Part shown: piece by piece, positions 43,998 through 51,998 of the stretch
How positions within the stretch are numbered: position 1 is the first letter of the stretch
Layout of the letters: every line of letters starts with the position of its first letter
Assembly (NCBI GenBank): GCA_023954475.1
Contig: JAMLHW010000003.1
Span: 434,001 to 498,000, forward strand
Direction: 5' to 3'
Length of the DNA stretch: 64,000 nucleotides
DNA from: Anaerolineae bacterium
GTDB taxonomy: Bacteria > Chloroflexota > Anaerolineae > Promineifilales > Promineifilaceae
The notes under the pieces: generated by a model
The model's database searches: none
The model's input: the letters and a program-made list of their open reading frames with translations, nothing else
Told to the model about the DNA's origin: nothing
Translations under genes and position numbers: made by a program

Positions 43998-44987
43998 ATG
44001 ACGTGGATTACTAAAGGTGATTTGCCTTTTCTAGCCTATTCGGCGGCGACGGTGGCCACGCGGGCAGTCCCGTTGTCGTACCGTCGCCGTTGGACGATTC
44101 CGGTAGCGGACAGGTTAGGTGGTCTCTGGCGGCTGGCTGATCGGTCTGCGGCGGCTTTGGGTCGTCGCAATATGCAGGCGATCATGGGTGATCGTCTCAA
44201 TTCGGCCGAGATCGACACAGCTTTACGAGAACATTTCAACGTCATTGTGTTGGGCAAACTCCTCAACGATATGCTGCCCGACTTGACGCTGGAGCAGTTG
44301 GAACAGTTTTTGCGGTTGGAAGGCAGGGAACACCTCGATGCAGCGCTGGCAAAGGATCAAGGCGTTCTGCTGCTCGGTGCGCATTATGGGTTACACGGCT
44401 ATGTACCGCTTACGTTGTATCAACGCCTGGGATTGCCATTTAATACCGTTGTCGGAGCCGAATTCCCCATCGACAGTTGGGTTTACAATCGATTTGTCCA
44501 TCCTGTACGCAGCCGCAACTGGCATGAATTGCCCGTCATCGACAACACGCACGGTAACCCGCAGCGGGCCATGCTGCGCTGCCTGCAAGCCAAAAAGAGC
44601 CTGCTGATCTGGCCCGACCTGTTCAATGACGACTTGTTTGAGCTGTCTTCTCCGCAGGTGTTGCGCATGCCCTTGCTCGGACACACATTGCCGTTTCGCA
44701 CGGGAACCTTCCAACTGGCCCAGTGGACACAAGTACCGACGCTACCGTTTTTCATCTTGCCACGTGCTGATGGTGGCTTCGTAATGCGTGTGGAACCGCC
44801 ATTGACTATTGTGCAGGAAAAATCGATTGACGGTTTGTACACCAATGTACTCGGTTATGTGCAGCGACTGGAACGGCACATAGCGGCACATCCGGGCTTG
44901 TGGTGGCAATGGCGTCAGCCGCGTCTACTCGAAATAATGCATCCCGCAAAGCCGCTTAACGTTGCATCAGAAACAGGCATTTCCTGA
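43998..44987 (+). CDS. LpxL/HtrB-like lysophospholipid-type acyltransferase
   Basis: 329 residues, LPLAT superfamily of the lipid A biosynthesis (LpxL) type: GVLLLGAHYGLHGYVPLTL around His129, and a later LLIWPDLFNDD and LPFRTGTFQLAQ. The usual HxxxxD/E acidic partner is not at the expected place (Gly134 follows His129 by five). Family members use acyl-ACP donors to acylate membrane glycolipids. Directly downstream of a carrier-protein cluster it is a candidate for moving the finished acyl (halopyrrolyl) group to a lipid or glycan. It ends 7 bp from the convergent FemAB gene. Ribosome site weak. Confidence 0.75.
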   Translation: MTWITKGDLPFLAYSAATVATRAVPLSYRRRWTIPVADRLGGLWRLADRSAAALGRRNMQAIMGDRLNSAEIDTALREHFNVIVLGKLLNDMLPDLTLEQLEQFLRLEGREHLDAALAKDQGVLLLGAHYGLHGYVPLTLYQRLGLPFNTVVGAEFPIDSWVYNRFVHPVRSRNWHELPVIDNTHGNPQRAMLRCLQAKKSLLIWPDLFNDDLFELSSPQVLRMPLLGHTLPFRTGTFQLAQWTQVPTLPFFILPRADGGFVMRVEPPLTIVQEKSIDGLYTNVLGYVQRLERHIAAHPGLWWQWRQPRLLEIMHPAKPLNVASETGIS

Positions 44988-44994
44988 ATGGCTG

Positions 44995-46041
44995 CTATAG
45001 CGGGTACAGATTCTTGCGCAAATATGGCCCTAATTTGAGCGACAAAGACAGAGGCATGTGCTGCCACCCCCATCGTGCGAGTCGATAAAATGGTACGCGT
45101 TCCATTTTAAGATCGAGATCGGGAATCGATGTTCCCCTGCGCAAATAATGTTGGTAGTAGAGCGGTTGGGTTTCAGCACCCCACAATGCTTTGAATTTGT
45201 AGTTTCCTGAATGCCACTGGCTGCGTCCCATGTCAACGCAGTGTATGCCGTTTTGACATCCCCATTCGAGCATTGCCCAGTAGAGTGCGTCGTTGGGTCG
45301 CAGATCGCGATCATCGCGGTAGGATGCAGCCCACTGTGCCAGGATGTTGTTTTCGAGTAAGAACAGCAGGAGTGCACCAATCGGCCGATTATTTTCGGCC
45401 ATTGCCACCAGGATTCGCGTCTGATCAGGAAACTCGGCAAAAATATTCTCGACCAACTCTTTGGTGAATACCGGTGTTCCCAGCAGATGGACACTTGTCG
45501 CAAACACATTATAGAAAAAATCGATGTATTCAGCGCCGCCTGTGACAACAGACACGCCTTCTCGCTGTGACCGGTTCACGTTTTTGCGCTTGTGTCGTGA
45601 AATACTTTTCCACAATATAGCATCATCGTCCGGCAGGGCCAGCCGCTGCGTACAATGGCGCTGTACAGTGACCAAATCGCCATCCCAAACGTGTGTGCTA
45701 GCCGTCAACGAAAGCCCGTCAGCATCCAGTTCATCAGTCAGGGCGATTGCTGCTTCGAGCAACGCCTGACCACTGCGCTCATCGTCCGCGCAAATTGCAC
45801 CGGGGGGAGATGTGACACTTGTGCCAAACAGACGGCTGTTGAGTACGAAAAGGGGCAAGATGCCGCATATTAGGTCGCCTTCTCGCGCGACTAAATAGCG
45901 CGTTTCGTGACCATACGTTTTGTCCAGCACCTGCTTCCAACCTGCCAACTGCATGAATCCGGCGTCAGTCTTGCGGCGGACATAACTATCCCATAATGCT
46001 TCTTCGCCTGGTTTCAGGTCACCAACAATGATGTCAGCCAT
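44995..46041 (-). CDS. FemAB-like (GNAT) peptidyl/N-acyl transferase, XrtA-system type
   Basis: 348 residues with the double GNAT fold of FemAB/FemX-like transferases: SRHKRKNVNRSQREGVSVVTG (about 150-170, read in two parts), a central IGALLLFLLENNILAQWAAS strand-helix, and NDALYWAMLEWGCQNGIHCVDMGRSQWHSGNYKFK (in parts) with the closing substrate loop. It resembles the FemAB-related proteins (TIGR03019 group) found in exosortase/exopolysaccharide loci. It would add an amino acid or acyl group to a glycan or peptide. ATG 46041 overlaps the deacetylase gene by 8 bp. No exosortase is in the window. Confidence 0.8.
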   Translation of the reverse strand: MADIIVGDLKPGEEALWDSYVRRKTDAGFMQLAGWKQVLDKTYGHETRYLVAREGDLICGILPLFVLNSRLFGTSVTSPPGAICADDERSGQALLEAAIALTDELDADGLSLTASTHVWDGDLVTVQRHCTQRLALPDDDAILWKSISRHKRKNVNRSQREGVSVVTGGAEYIDFFYNVFATSVHLLGTPVFTKELVENIFAEFPDQTRILVAMAENNRPIGALLLFLLENNILAQWAASYRDDRDLRPNDALYWAMLEWGCQNGIHCVDMGRSQWHSGNYKFKALWGAETQPLYYQHYLRRGTSIPDLDLKMERVPFYRLARWGWQHMPLSLSLKLGPYLRKNLYPL

Positions 46042-46870
46042 TGGTCTCACCCCAAATCTGTTCGCGGAATACGTCGCCGGCTGGCCCGAATGAAAAGTCA
46101 GTCAGCAAGGATCGCCATTTGGCCTCGGTTTTGTCGAGATTGAGGTAGCGACGTGCTTTGAAGAGACGCGGCAGCCCTTGCAATACGGGTTGTTCCGGAT
46201 CCATTTCCCACGGATGGACGTAAAGTACGGCTGAATAACCGCTGCGATCGAGTCGGCCGATGGCGTGCTTGATGGCAGCGTAAGGCATGGCGCGGAAATA
46301 GACGCCGCCACCAACGGGCAGGTTTACGCCCAGCGGCAAGGTGGCGACCGGCAGTTCGGTTAGATGCCCGCCACCCGCTTCAATTTGGTGTGGTTCACGC
46401 GGTGCGTCCGGCACCCCATAGCGATGGTTGAATACCGGGTATATACTGGAATCGTAGTCGAAACCCATTTCGCTAAGGATGTCAAACGCCCACCAGTTCT
46501 TTTTGACGATGGAGAAGAACGGGGCGCGATAGCCGCGCGGCTTTTCGCCGGTGACAGCCTCGAGTGCATCAGTAGATCGCTCCAGATCGGCGCGAAAGTC
46601 GTCTGGCGTCATGTTGTAGACGAACTCGTGATGTTGACCGTGGCTGGCGACCTCATGACCTTCTTCCTTGATCTGGGCGACAAGCTCCGGATGGTGTTCG
46701 GCAACGTAGCCGAGAACAAAAAAAGTTGCTTTGGTGTTGGTCTCTTGCAGCAGTCGCAAGACTTTTTGGGTGCTGTAGACAATGCGGTCTTCGTAGTCAG
46801 GCCAGGTTCGATAATCTGGAACCATGCATTGATGCCAATCTTCTACATCGATGCTTATGACGTGTTTCAT
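46034..46870 (-). CDS. Polysaccharide deacetylase, XrtA/PEP-CTERM locus type
   Basis: 278 residues, NodB-type carbohydrate esterase 4: SIDVEDWHQ with Asp8/Glu10/Asp11, the metal pair His77/His81 in ASHGQHHEFVYN, RAPFFSI (about 148) and YVHPWEMDPEQP near 222. The DVEDWH opening and the C-terminal extension match the exopolysaccharide-associated deacetylases of exosortase A loci (TIGR03006 group). It removes N-acetyl groups from an exported glycan. ATG 46870 after GGGAG. Forms a two-gene operon with the FemAB-like gene. Confidence 0.9.
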   Translation of the reverse strand: MKHVISIDVEDWHQCMVPDYRTWPDYEDRIVYSTQKVLRLLQETNTKATFFVLGYVAEHHPELVAQIKEEGHEVASHGQHHEFVYNMTPDDFRADLERSTDALEAVTGEKPRGYRAPFFSIVKKNWWAFDILSEMGFDYDSSIYPVFNHRYGVPDAPREPHQIEAGGGHLTELPVATLPLGVNLPVGGGVYFRAMPYAAIKHAIGRLDRSGYSAVLYVHPWEMDPEQPVLQGLPRLFKARRYLNLDKTEAKWRSLLTDFSFGPAGDVFREQIWGETNG

Positions 46871-47047
46871 CAGGAATCTCCCGAACTGTTTGTTTGTGGC
46901 AAAATACTGTTTCCGGTGGCTGACGTGGGTATTGCGATGTCAATTTGCAGAAACGGTGGAGTAATTTGTGTGTAATTGTGTTCGACAGCCGATCAGTCTT
47001 GAATTGAAGTGGTTAACATAGGTCGCGGGACGAAAGTGGAACAGATT

Positions 47048-48070
47048 TTATGCGGGTTGTTGCCATATCCGCACGATGTTATCGGCCGAATAGGTTGCCA
47101 GTAAATTCCCATTCGGATTGAAGGCAAGTGCTAATACCCATTCCGGATGGGGCAAGATGGCTACTTCATGTTGAGTAGCAGTGTTCCATAACCGCGCGGT
47201 ATTGTCCAGACTGCCGTAAGCGATAATCGGCCGATTGGGTGCATAAGCGACAGACCAAACACGATGAGTACTTCGAATGTGTGCTTGCTCATTGCCTGTA
47301 GCTACATCCCATACCCTAATGCTTTTGTCCCAGGAGCCGCTTACCAGAGAGGCACTATCTGAACTAAATGCAATCGAAGCGATGTGAGATGTATGTCCTT
47401 GCAGAATGCGTTGTTGACTGTCGACAATCCGCCAGAGGCGTATTGTTTTGTCGATGGATCCAGAGGCCAAATACGCGCCATCCGGACTCATTGCCAGCGC
47501 GATTATCTTATCGGTATGTCCAGATAAGGTCACCTTTGCTGATCCACTGACGACATCCCAAAGGCGTACCGTATTGTCCCAGCTTGCCGAAGCCAGCGAC
47601 CGACCATCCGGCGTGAACGCGATATCGATGACGCGATCTTTGTGTCCGATCAATGTTTGCAGGTGTTGATTGTCGCTCACACGCCACAACTGAACGGTAT
47701 TATCGGCCGAACAGGAAGCCAGCAGTTCGCCATCTGGACTAAAAGCAATACCCAATACGGCATCTTTATGCCCTTTGAGGATGCCGCCGTGGTTGATACC
47801 CCATAGACGCACAGTGCGATCCCACGATCCCGACGCCAGCAACGAGCTGTTCGGACTAAATGCGACACTTGTAATGCCACCCCGGTGTCCTTTCCATTCA
47901 CCTTTCAATTGATGGTGTGCGATGTCCCACATCTGCACAGAAAAGTTACCGGCACCAGATGCAAGCGTGACACCGTCTGAACTAAACGTGATAGCACCCA
48001 CGCTATCTGGATAACTGGAAGACAAAGACCAGTCGCCATTTGTCGCATCTGTCTGGTTACCTGTGTTCAC
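47048..48070 (-). CDS. WD40 repeat protein, eight blades
   Basis: 340 residues made almost wholly of eight WD40 repeats of about 42 residues, each with the pattern 'H...V..IAFSPDG..LASGS.D.TVRLWD'. No signal peptide, enzyme domain or kinase is attached, so it is a free cytoplasmic beta-propeller, probably a protein-binding scaffold. The start is GTG at 48070 with GGGGA about 5 nt upstream. It contains three TCGGCCGA copies. No partner can be named. Confidence 0.88.
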   Translation of the reverse strand: MNTGNQTDATNGDWSLSSSYPDSVGAITFSSDGVTLASGAGNFSVQMWDIAHHQLKGEWKGHRGGITSVAFSPNSSLLASGSWDRTVRLWGINHGGILKGHKDAVLGIAFSPDGELLASCSADNTVQLWRVSDNQHLQTLIGHKDRVIDIAFTPDGRSLASASWDNTVRLWDVVSGSAKVTLSGHTDKIIALAMSPDGAYLASGSIDKTIRLWRIVDSQQRILQGHTSHIASIAFSSDSASLVSGSWDKSIRVWDVATGNEQAHIRSTHRVWSVAYAPNRPIIAYGSLDNTARLWNTATQHEVAILPHPEWVLALAFNPNGNLLATYSADNIVRIWQQPA

Positions 48071-48165
48071 AACATCCCCTTACTTTTCCATTCTTTTGCT
48101 TTGGCCCCAAATGTGACCACGCTTGTATTCTAACATCAGTTCTATCCCGATGATAGGGCAATTTC

Positions 48166-48197
48166 AAAAAAGAAGCCTTCCAAGTTCGGAAGGCTTC
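48166..48197 (-). terminator. Terminator of the SdrD-type surface protein gene
   Basis: Perfect 10-bp stem GAAGCCTTCC (48172-48181) / GGAAGGCTTC (48188-48197), 6-nt loop, followed on the minus strand by TTTTTT (48171-48166). It lies about 90 bp past the stop at 48284. Confidence 0.9.
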
Positions 48198-48283
48198 TCA
48201 ACAGTCAATCGGTCAGGATTCTGGCGTGATTTCTGCTACCAGAGAAAAAGGTTGACAACTCTACTTTTCGCCTAATATAGTCA

Positions 48284-51094
48284 CTAAGGCGAGGCTAATG
48301 CAAACCCATCTATCGCCTGACCGGCAAAGCCATGCAAAGAGCCATCCCAGTATGACGAAAAGGTACAACTCGTATTGTCACCTAATACCGGCGCAGCGCA
48401 TAGCAGAATATCTGCCCCATCACCGCTCGCACCTGTGACAGTAAACGCTCCGGCAGTCGATAGATAGATGTTGCCGTTACTGCTGTCTAGCCAGGTACCC
48501 CATACGTCTTCACTACTCGAATCGCTTAAACCGACATCCGATCCGTCAAAATACAGTGACCATGTGTTGCTGACGCTGTCCAAAACAATCATATCTTCAT
48601 CTCGGAACGTACCAAAACCGACATCGCCACTGGCCGCAACGCTGATGATCAAATCGCCAGTTGGTGAGAAACCGATTGCATCAATATCCTCTCCGTTGGC
48701 TGACAGGTCATAACTCGAGCCGTCAAGGTACATTTCAAAGCTGCCGTCAGTAACCGCGCCTGTCGTTGTCGGTATGAATTTGACGATGTCCGAGTCATCA
48801 ACACTGCCGACACCGGCAATGGCAACCGGAACGTTAAAGCTCATCAGAATCGCACCGTCGTCTAGAATAGCGAACGCATCCAGATCGACTGTAACGCCAA
48901 CATCGGAGAGATCGATATAGATATCCCATACTCCAGAGGCAGCATCGTAAGTCAAAATATCTTCGTCCTTAAAGACCACACCGTCTACGGTGCCGGTACC
49001 GGATGAGCTGACAAACATACCGCCTATGGTCTGTTGTTGTGTGGCGAAGTCAACGCCGAAACGGCTGCTGCTGTTCACAATGGAACGTGGTTTACCGGGA
49101 ATCAGACTGTACCAACCTTCGTCCAATGACGCCTCGTCGACGGCAACTGTGTAGTTGCCGTCAGCCAGACCACGAAACTCATAATTACCGGCCATGTCTG
49201 AAACCGCTGTCGTTACCGAGTTGTCTGACGCTGTCAGTGTCATCACTACATCTGGATACGGTACATCTTCCGGTGCGTCGTAATCACCGTCTTTATTGTT
49301 ATCCTTGAAGACAAACCCAAAGATACCATTGACCAGGATGTCAAAATCGACAGTAAGCGGTGTGTCTGTTACATCAATATTGGGTGTGTAAGTGTTCCGA
49401 TGTCCGGGTGGCAAACTGCTACTGACAATATCAATGGCATAGCCACCAAGGGCCAATTCCGTGAAACTGTAACTTCCATCGGCGTTGGTTTGTGCTGTGA
49501 ATTCGCTACCATTTAAGAGAGATGTCAGTTTTACATCGATGCCTTCAAGTGCGTATTCGATGGTCGGATCAAATGTGCCGTTGTCATTTAAATCTGCAAA
49601 CACGAGTCCGTTTACTGCGCCGACTGGTGGTTGCGCTGCGAAGTCGATACTGCGATACAGTGTGTTGACGGTAACCGTACGCGTTTTGGATTGCGGATCG
49701 CTGATCCAACCAAGATCGAGGCTACCTTGATCGACGGTAATAGTATAATCGCCATCGGCGAGTGCCTGAAATGCGTATTGTCCATTTTCGTCCGTCATTG
49801 TTGCGGTCAGAGGTATTCCGTCGGCATCACTGAGTATCAGAACGACATCGGCATAGAGTGTATCGATTGTTTCCGAATAAGTCCCACTGATGTCGTGGTC
49901 GCGGAACACCATGCCACCTAGCAAGTTGACTTTGATCGGAATGTCCCATGGTGTTGATAAGAGATTGCCGATGTTAAATTCCTTGTCGTTGGGGACATTG
50001 TGGCCTGCGGGCAAGTCGTTCGCATTAATACTCAGCGTATAGGTTAGCGGAGCCAATCCACCGAAGTAGTACAGGCCTGCGGCAGTGGTTGTTATGTCGG
50101 TAGTGTTTGAGTTGCTATCGGTTAAGGTTACGGCGACATCACCCAGAGCATCGTCTTCGGCCGAATCGAAAATGCCATCTTCATCGAAATCTGCGAAGAT
50201 ACGTCCTTCAATTGCAAAAGGATAGTTCGTGACCCAATCATCACCACAGTACAGCTTGATTTGATCGAGTGTCTGCCTCATATCATTGTCGAGTAGATCG
50301 GTATCATACCCGAGGAAGACAATAGGACTGCCTACATTTGAGTCACACATTGCGGTGCCTACCTCCTCAACCTGCGTGGGGGTCATGGAACAATCGCCGA
50401 AGACAGGGCAGCCGCCTGCCATCGCTTGAATACCCCAGGATATGTTCGCAATATAGCCGCCGTTGAGAACCGCAACTGCGTCCTGCACAAACTCAGTCAA
50501 ATCACCTTTGTGATAGGCGTACGAGAATTGGATTGAGTCTGTATGAATCCAATTGTAACTGGAAGCGTAGGAGGGTAGGGTGATGTGGAATGTACTTAGT
50601 TCTGGCCAATAGGTTTTGGAAATGTGCGCAGCTTCATCGACTTCGGCAGTGTCTGGGCAGACATCATTCCAGTCGCTGCAATCATGTGGTTCGTCGATTG
50701 TCATATGGGCCGCAATCGTGCCGCTGGCAACGTACGGATCGATAAGCCCGACAAAGTCATTGATCAAGTCTTCGTATGCGACCAAGTCAATGCCACCTTC
50801 AGCCAGTTTGATGTCGTCTGTGGATCCATGGAGCTTTACGAAAATTCGAGTGCCGCATGCCTGGGCAATGTCTAGTGGTGCTGGATCGAACACGCCTTCA
50901 GAATTCATCAGTGCCTGACGCCCCAGGAAAGCATACCTATATTCGCAAATGTTAGCGCTTGGTGGTGTTCCCATTGCCAGGGCGCTGACTCCCTGGGCTG
51001 TGATAGATGATTGTGTGGTGGAAATGATGATAGACAAAAACAATGCAGCCACTATTGTGGCAGCAATTGTCGTCCGTAGATGATTGCGAGACAT
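48284..51094 (-). CDS. Secreted multi-domain protein with SdrD B-like repeats
   Basis: 936 residues. A signal peptide (hydrophobic 11-27), then an N-terminal region of about 240 residues with barrel-like character (IFVKLHGSTDD, IAAHMTIDEPHDCSDW, FLGYDTDLL) that could be a glycoside-hydrolase-like fold with no certain catalytic pair. Four SdrD B/Cna-B-like domains follow, each starting 'G.VF.D.N.DG.FD...D...L.GV.V.LT' and ending 'GNYT..VD..SL..G'. The C-terminal third has repeated 'DEDI..YD..SG.W..Y.DGSDVGL' units. It is probably a surface adhesin or stalk protein. ATG 51094 has GGAGG 7 nt upstream. Confidence 0.85.
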   Translation of the reverse strand: MSRNHLRTTIAATIVAALFLSIIISTTQSSITAQGVSALAMGTPPSANICEYRYAFLGRQALMNSEGVFDPAPLDIAQACGTRIFVKLHGSTDDIKLAEGGIDLVAYEDLINDFVGLIDPYVASGTIAAHMTIDEPHDCSDWNDVCPDTAEVDEAAHISKTYWPELSTFHITLPSYASSYNWIHTDSIQFSYAYHKGDLTEFVQDAVAVLNGGYIANISWGIQAMAGGCPVFGDCSMTPTQVEEVGTAMCDSNVGSPIVFLGYDTDLLDNDMRQTLDQIKLYCGDDWVTNYPFAIEGRIFADFDEDGIFDSAEDDALGDVAVTLTDSNSNTTDITTTAAGLYYFGGLAPLTYTLSINANDLPAGHNVPNDKEFNIGNLLSTPWDIPIKVNLLGGMVFRDHDISGTYSETIDTLYADVVLILSDADGIPLTATMTDENGQYAFQALADGDYTITVDQGSLDLGWISDPQSKTRTVTVNTLYRSIDFAAQPPVGAVNGLVFADLNDNGTFDPTIEYALEGIDVKLTSLLNGSEFTAQTNADGSYSFTELALGGYAIDIVSSSLPPGHRNTYTPNIDVTDTPLTVDFDILVNGIFGFVFKDNNKDGDYDAPEDVPYPDVVMTLTASDNSVTTAVSDMAGNYEFRGLADGNYTVAVDEASLDEGWYSLIPGKPRSIVNSSSRFGVDFATQQQTIGGMFVSSSGTGTVDGVVFKDEDILTYDAASGVWDIYIDLSDVGVTVDLDAFAILDDGAILMSFNVPVAIAGVGSVDDSDIVKFIPTTTGAVTDGSFEMYLDGSSYDLSANGEDIDAIGFSPTGDLIISVAASGDVGFGTFRDEDMIVLDSVSNTWSLYFDGSDVGLSDSSSEDVWGTWLDSSNGNIYLSTAGAFTVTGASGDGADILLCAAPVLGDNTSCTFSSYWDGSLHGFAGQAIDGFALASP

Positions 51095-51625
51095 TATTTG
51101 ACCTCCGGGTTGCATGTGCATGGTGTTGCGAGGTCAAGTTTTCAGACAGCGTAAACGTATTGAAGAAGCTAGTCTAGAAGAAAAGATATTCACCAATACA
51201 TCGTTTGATGGAGTGGATTTCAATACGATAGACGTTACGATAACGATACTGAAAACTCAGACGTTTGCCTGTGAGAATAGAGGATAACGCTAAAGAACTA
51301 TTTCTATTATCACTTTCGGCCGAATCTCAACACGGCAAGTACATGCCACTACGAAAAAATCGGATGAAATTCTTAGAGGGGGGCTGTATTACTTCGGGCT
51401 CCACATCTGTGACGTTGCCGTAAGAGGTTTGTTTACCTAACAGGCTGATCATTGGGATCAGCTAGTAAACGCATTGCCCCCGCCTATCTCTATTCTACCG
51501 TTAGCGCGCTGACTTGAAATAGGAAATTAGTCCGCAACTCGCATTGTAAGCGCAAGAATCGCATAAGAAGTTCGGCCGAATGAGCCGCATAAGCTGATCT
51601 CCTCGAAAATGGTTACCCATACGTA
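51095..51625. other. Intergenic region with a two-stem hairpin
   Basis: About 530 bp between divergent units, no gene supported. It holds TCGGCCGA copies at about 51327 and 51574 and a two-tier hairpin at 51431-51470: outer GTTTAC/GTAAAC, inner GCTGATC/GATCAGC, loop ATTGG. The hairpin lacks a T tract. It could be a site for a DNA-binding protein or a small structured RNA. The 5' control region of the minus-strand surface gene must also lie here; I see no strong promoter for it. Confidence 0.4.
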
Positions 51626-51654
51626 TTGCCTCTCGTTCGTGGCTCTGCTACACT
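51626..51654 (+). promoter_or_regulatory. Promoter of the cobalamin-riboswitch operon
   Basis: TTGCCT (51626-51631), 17-nt spacer, TACACT (51649-51654). Transcription would begin near 51662, about 20 nt before the riboswitch P1 stem. Confidence 0.6.
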
Positions 51655-51680
51655 CGTGACACAAATCAAATAGCAAACTT

Positions 51681-51834
51681 GTCTCAAGATGTCCGCGCCC
51701 CGGATGGCCGGACGGGAACGAGAAATTGTTCCCGGCGAAACTGGTGGCCCGATTTTTATCGGGGAGTCCAGTACTGTCCCGCAACTGTAAGTGAGAATTG
51801 TTGATTCTTGCAAGTCAGGTCGACCACTTGAGAC
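51681..51834 (+). ncRNA. Cobalamin riboswitch aptamer
   Basis: P1 closes with GTCTCAAG (51681-51688) and CTTGAGAC (51827-51834), eight perfect pairs. Inside are the conserved core elements of the B12 box: ACGGGAAC...GTTCCCGGCGAAACTGG, the GGGGAGTCC segment, CTGTCCCGCAACTGTAA and the closing AGTCAGGTCGACC. Such RNAs bind adenosyl- or other cobalamins and usually shut down downstream genes. Order and spacing of the blocks are right. It governs the lipoprotein and DUF4430 genes at 51999-53600. Confidence 0.93.
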
Positions 51835-51858
51835 GCGTTTCGGCCTTCGTGGTGAGGG

Positions 51859-51913
51859 GTCGGGAACGAACCAAATCTAATTCCCGACTCGGTGCTTTGG
51901 CATCGAGTTTTTT
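51859..51913 (+). terminator. Riboswitch expression platform: antiterminator and terminator
   Basis: Terminator: ACTCGGTGC (51887-51895), loop TTTG, GCATCGAGT (51900-51908) with one G-U pair, then six T (51908-51913). Alternative pairing: GTCGGGAA (51859-51866) with TTCCCGAC (51881-51888), extendable by GAG/CTC, which takes the left arm of the terminator. This fits transcriptional control in which bound cobalamin favours termination before the gene at 51999. Confidence 0.75.
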
Positions 51914-51998
51914 GTTGCTCCGACTATGTTTCGGCCGATCGCGTCATAAGTTTGATGACTGCCAGGCGATGGCATGTGAAACGCATACGGAGACCAAC

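Noticed and set aside
51527-51813. Minus-strand frames over the riboswitch region
   Set aside because: They overlap the conserved B12-box RNA and have no protein family features.
51798-51998. A longer start for the B12-regulated lipoprotein
   Set aside because: It would translate through the end of the riboswitch and its terminator; the lipoprotein signal begins at 51999.
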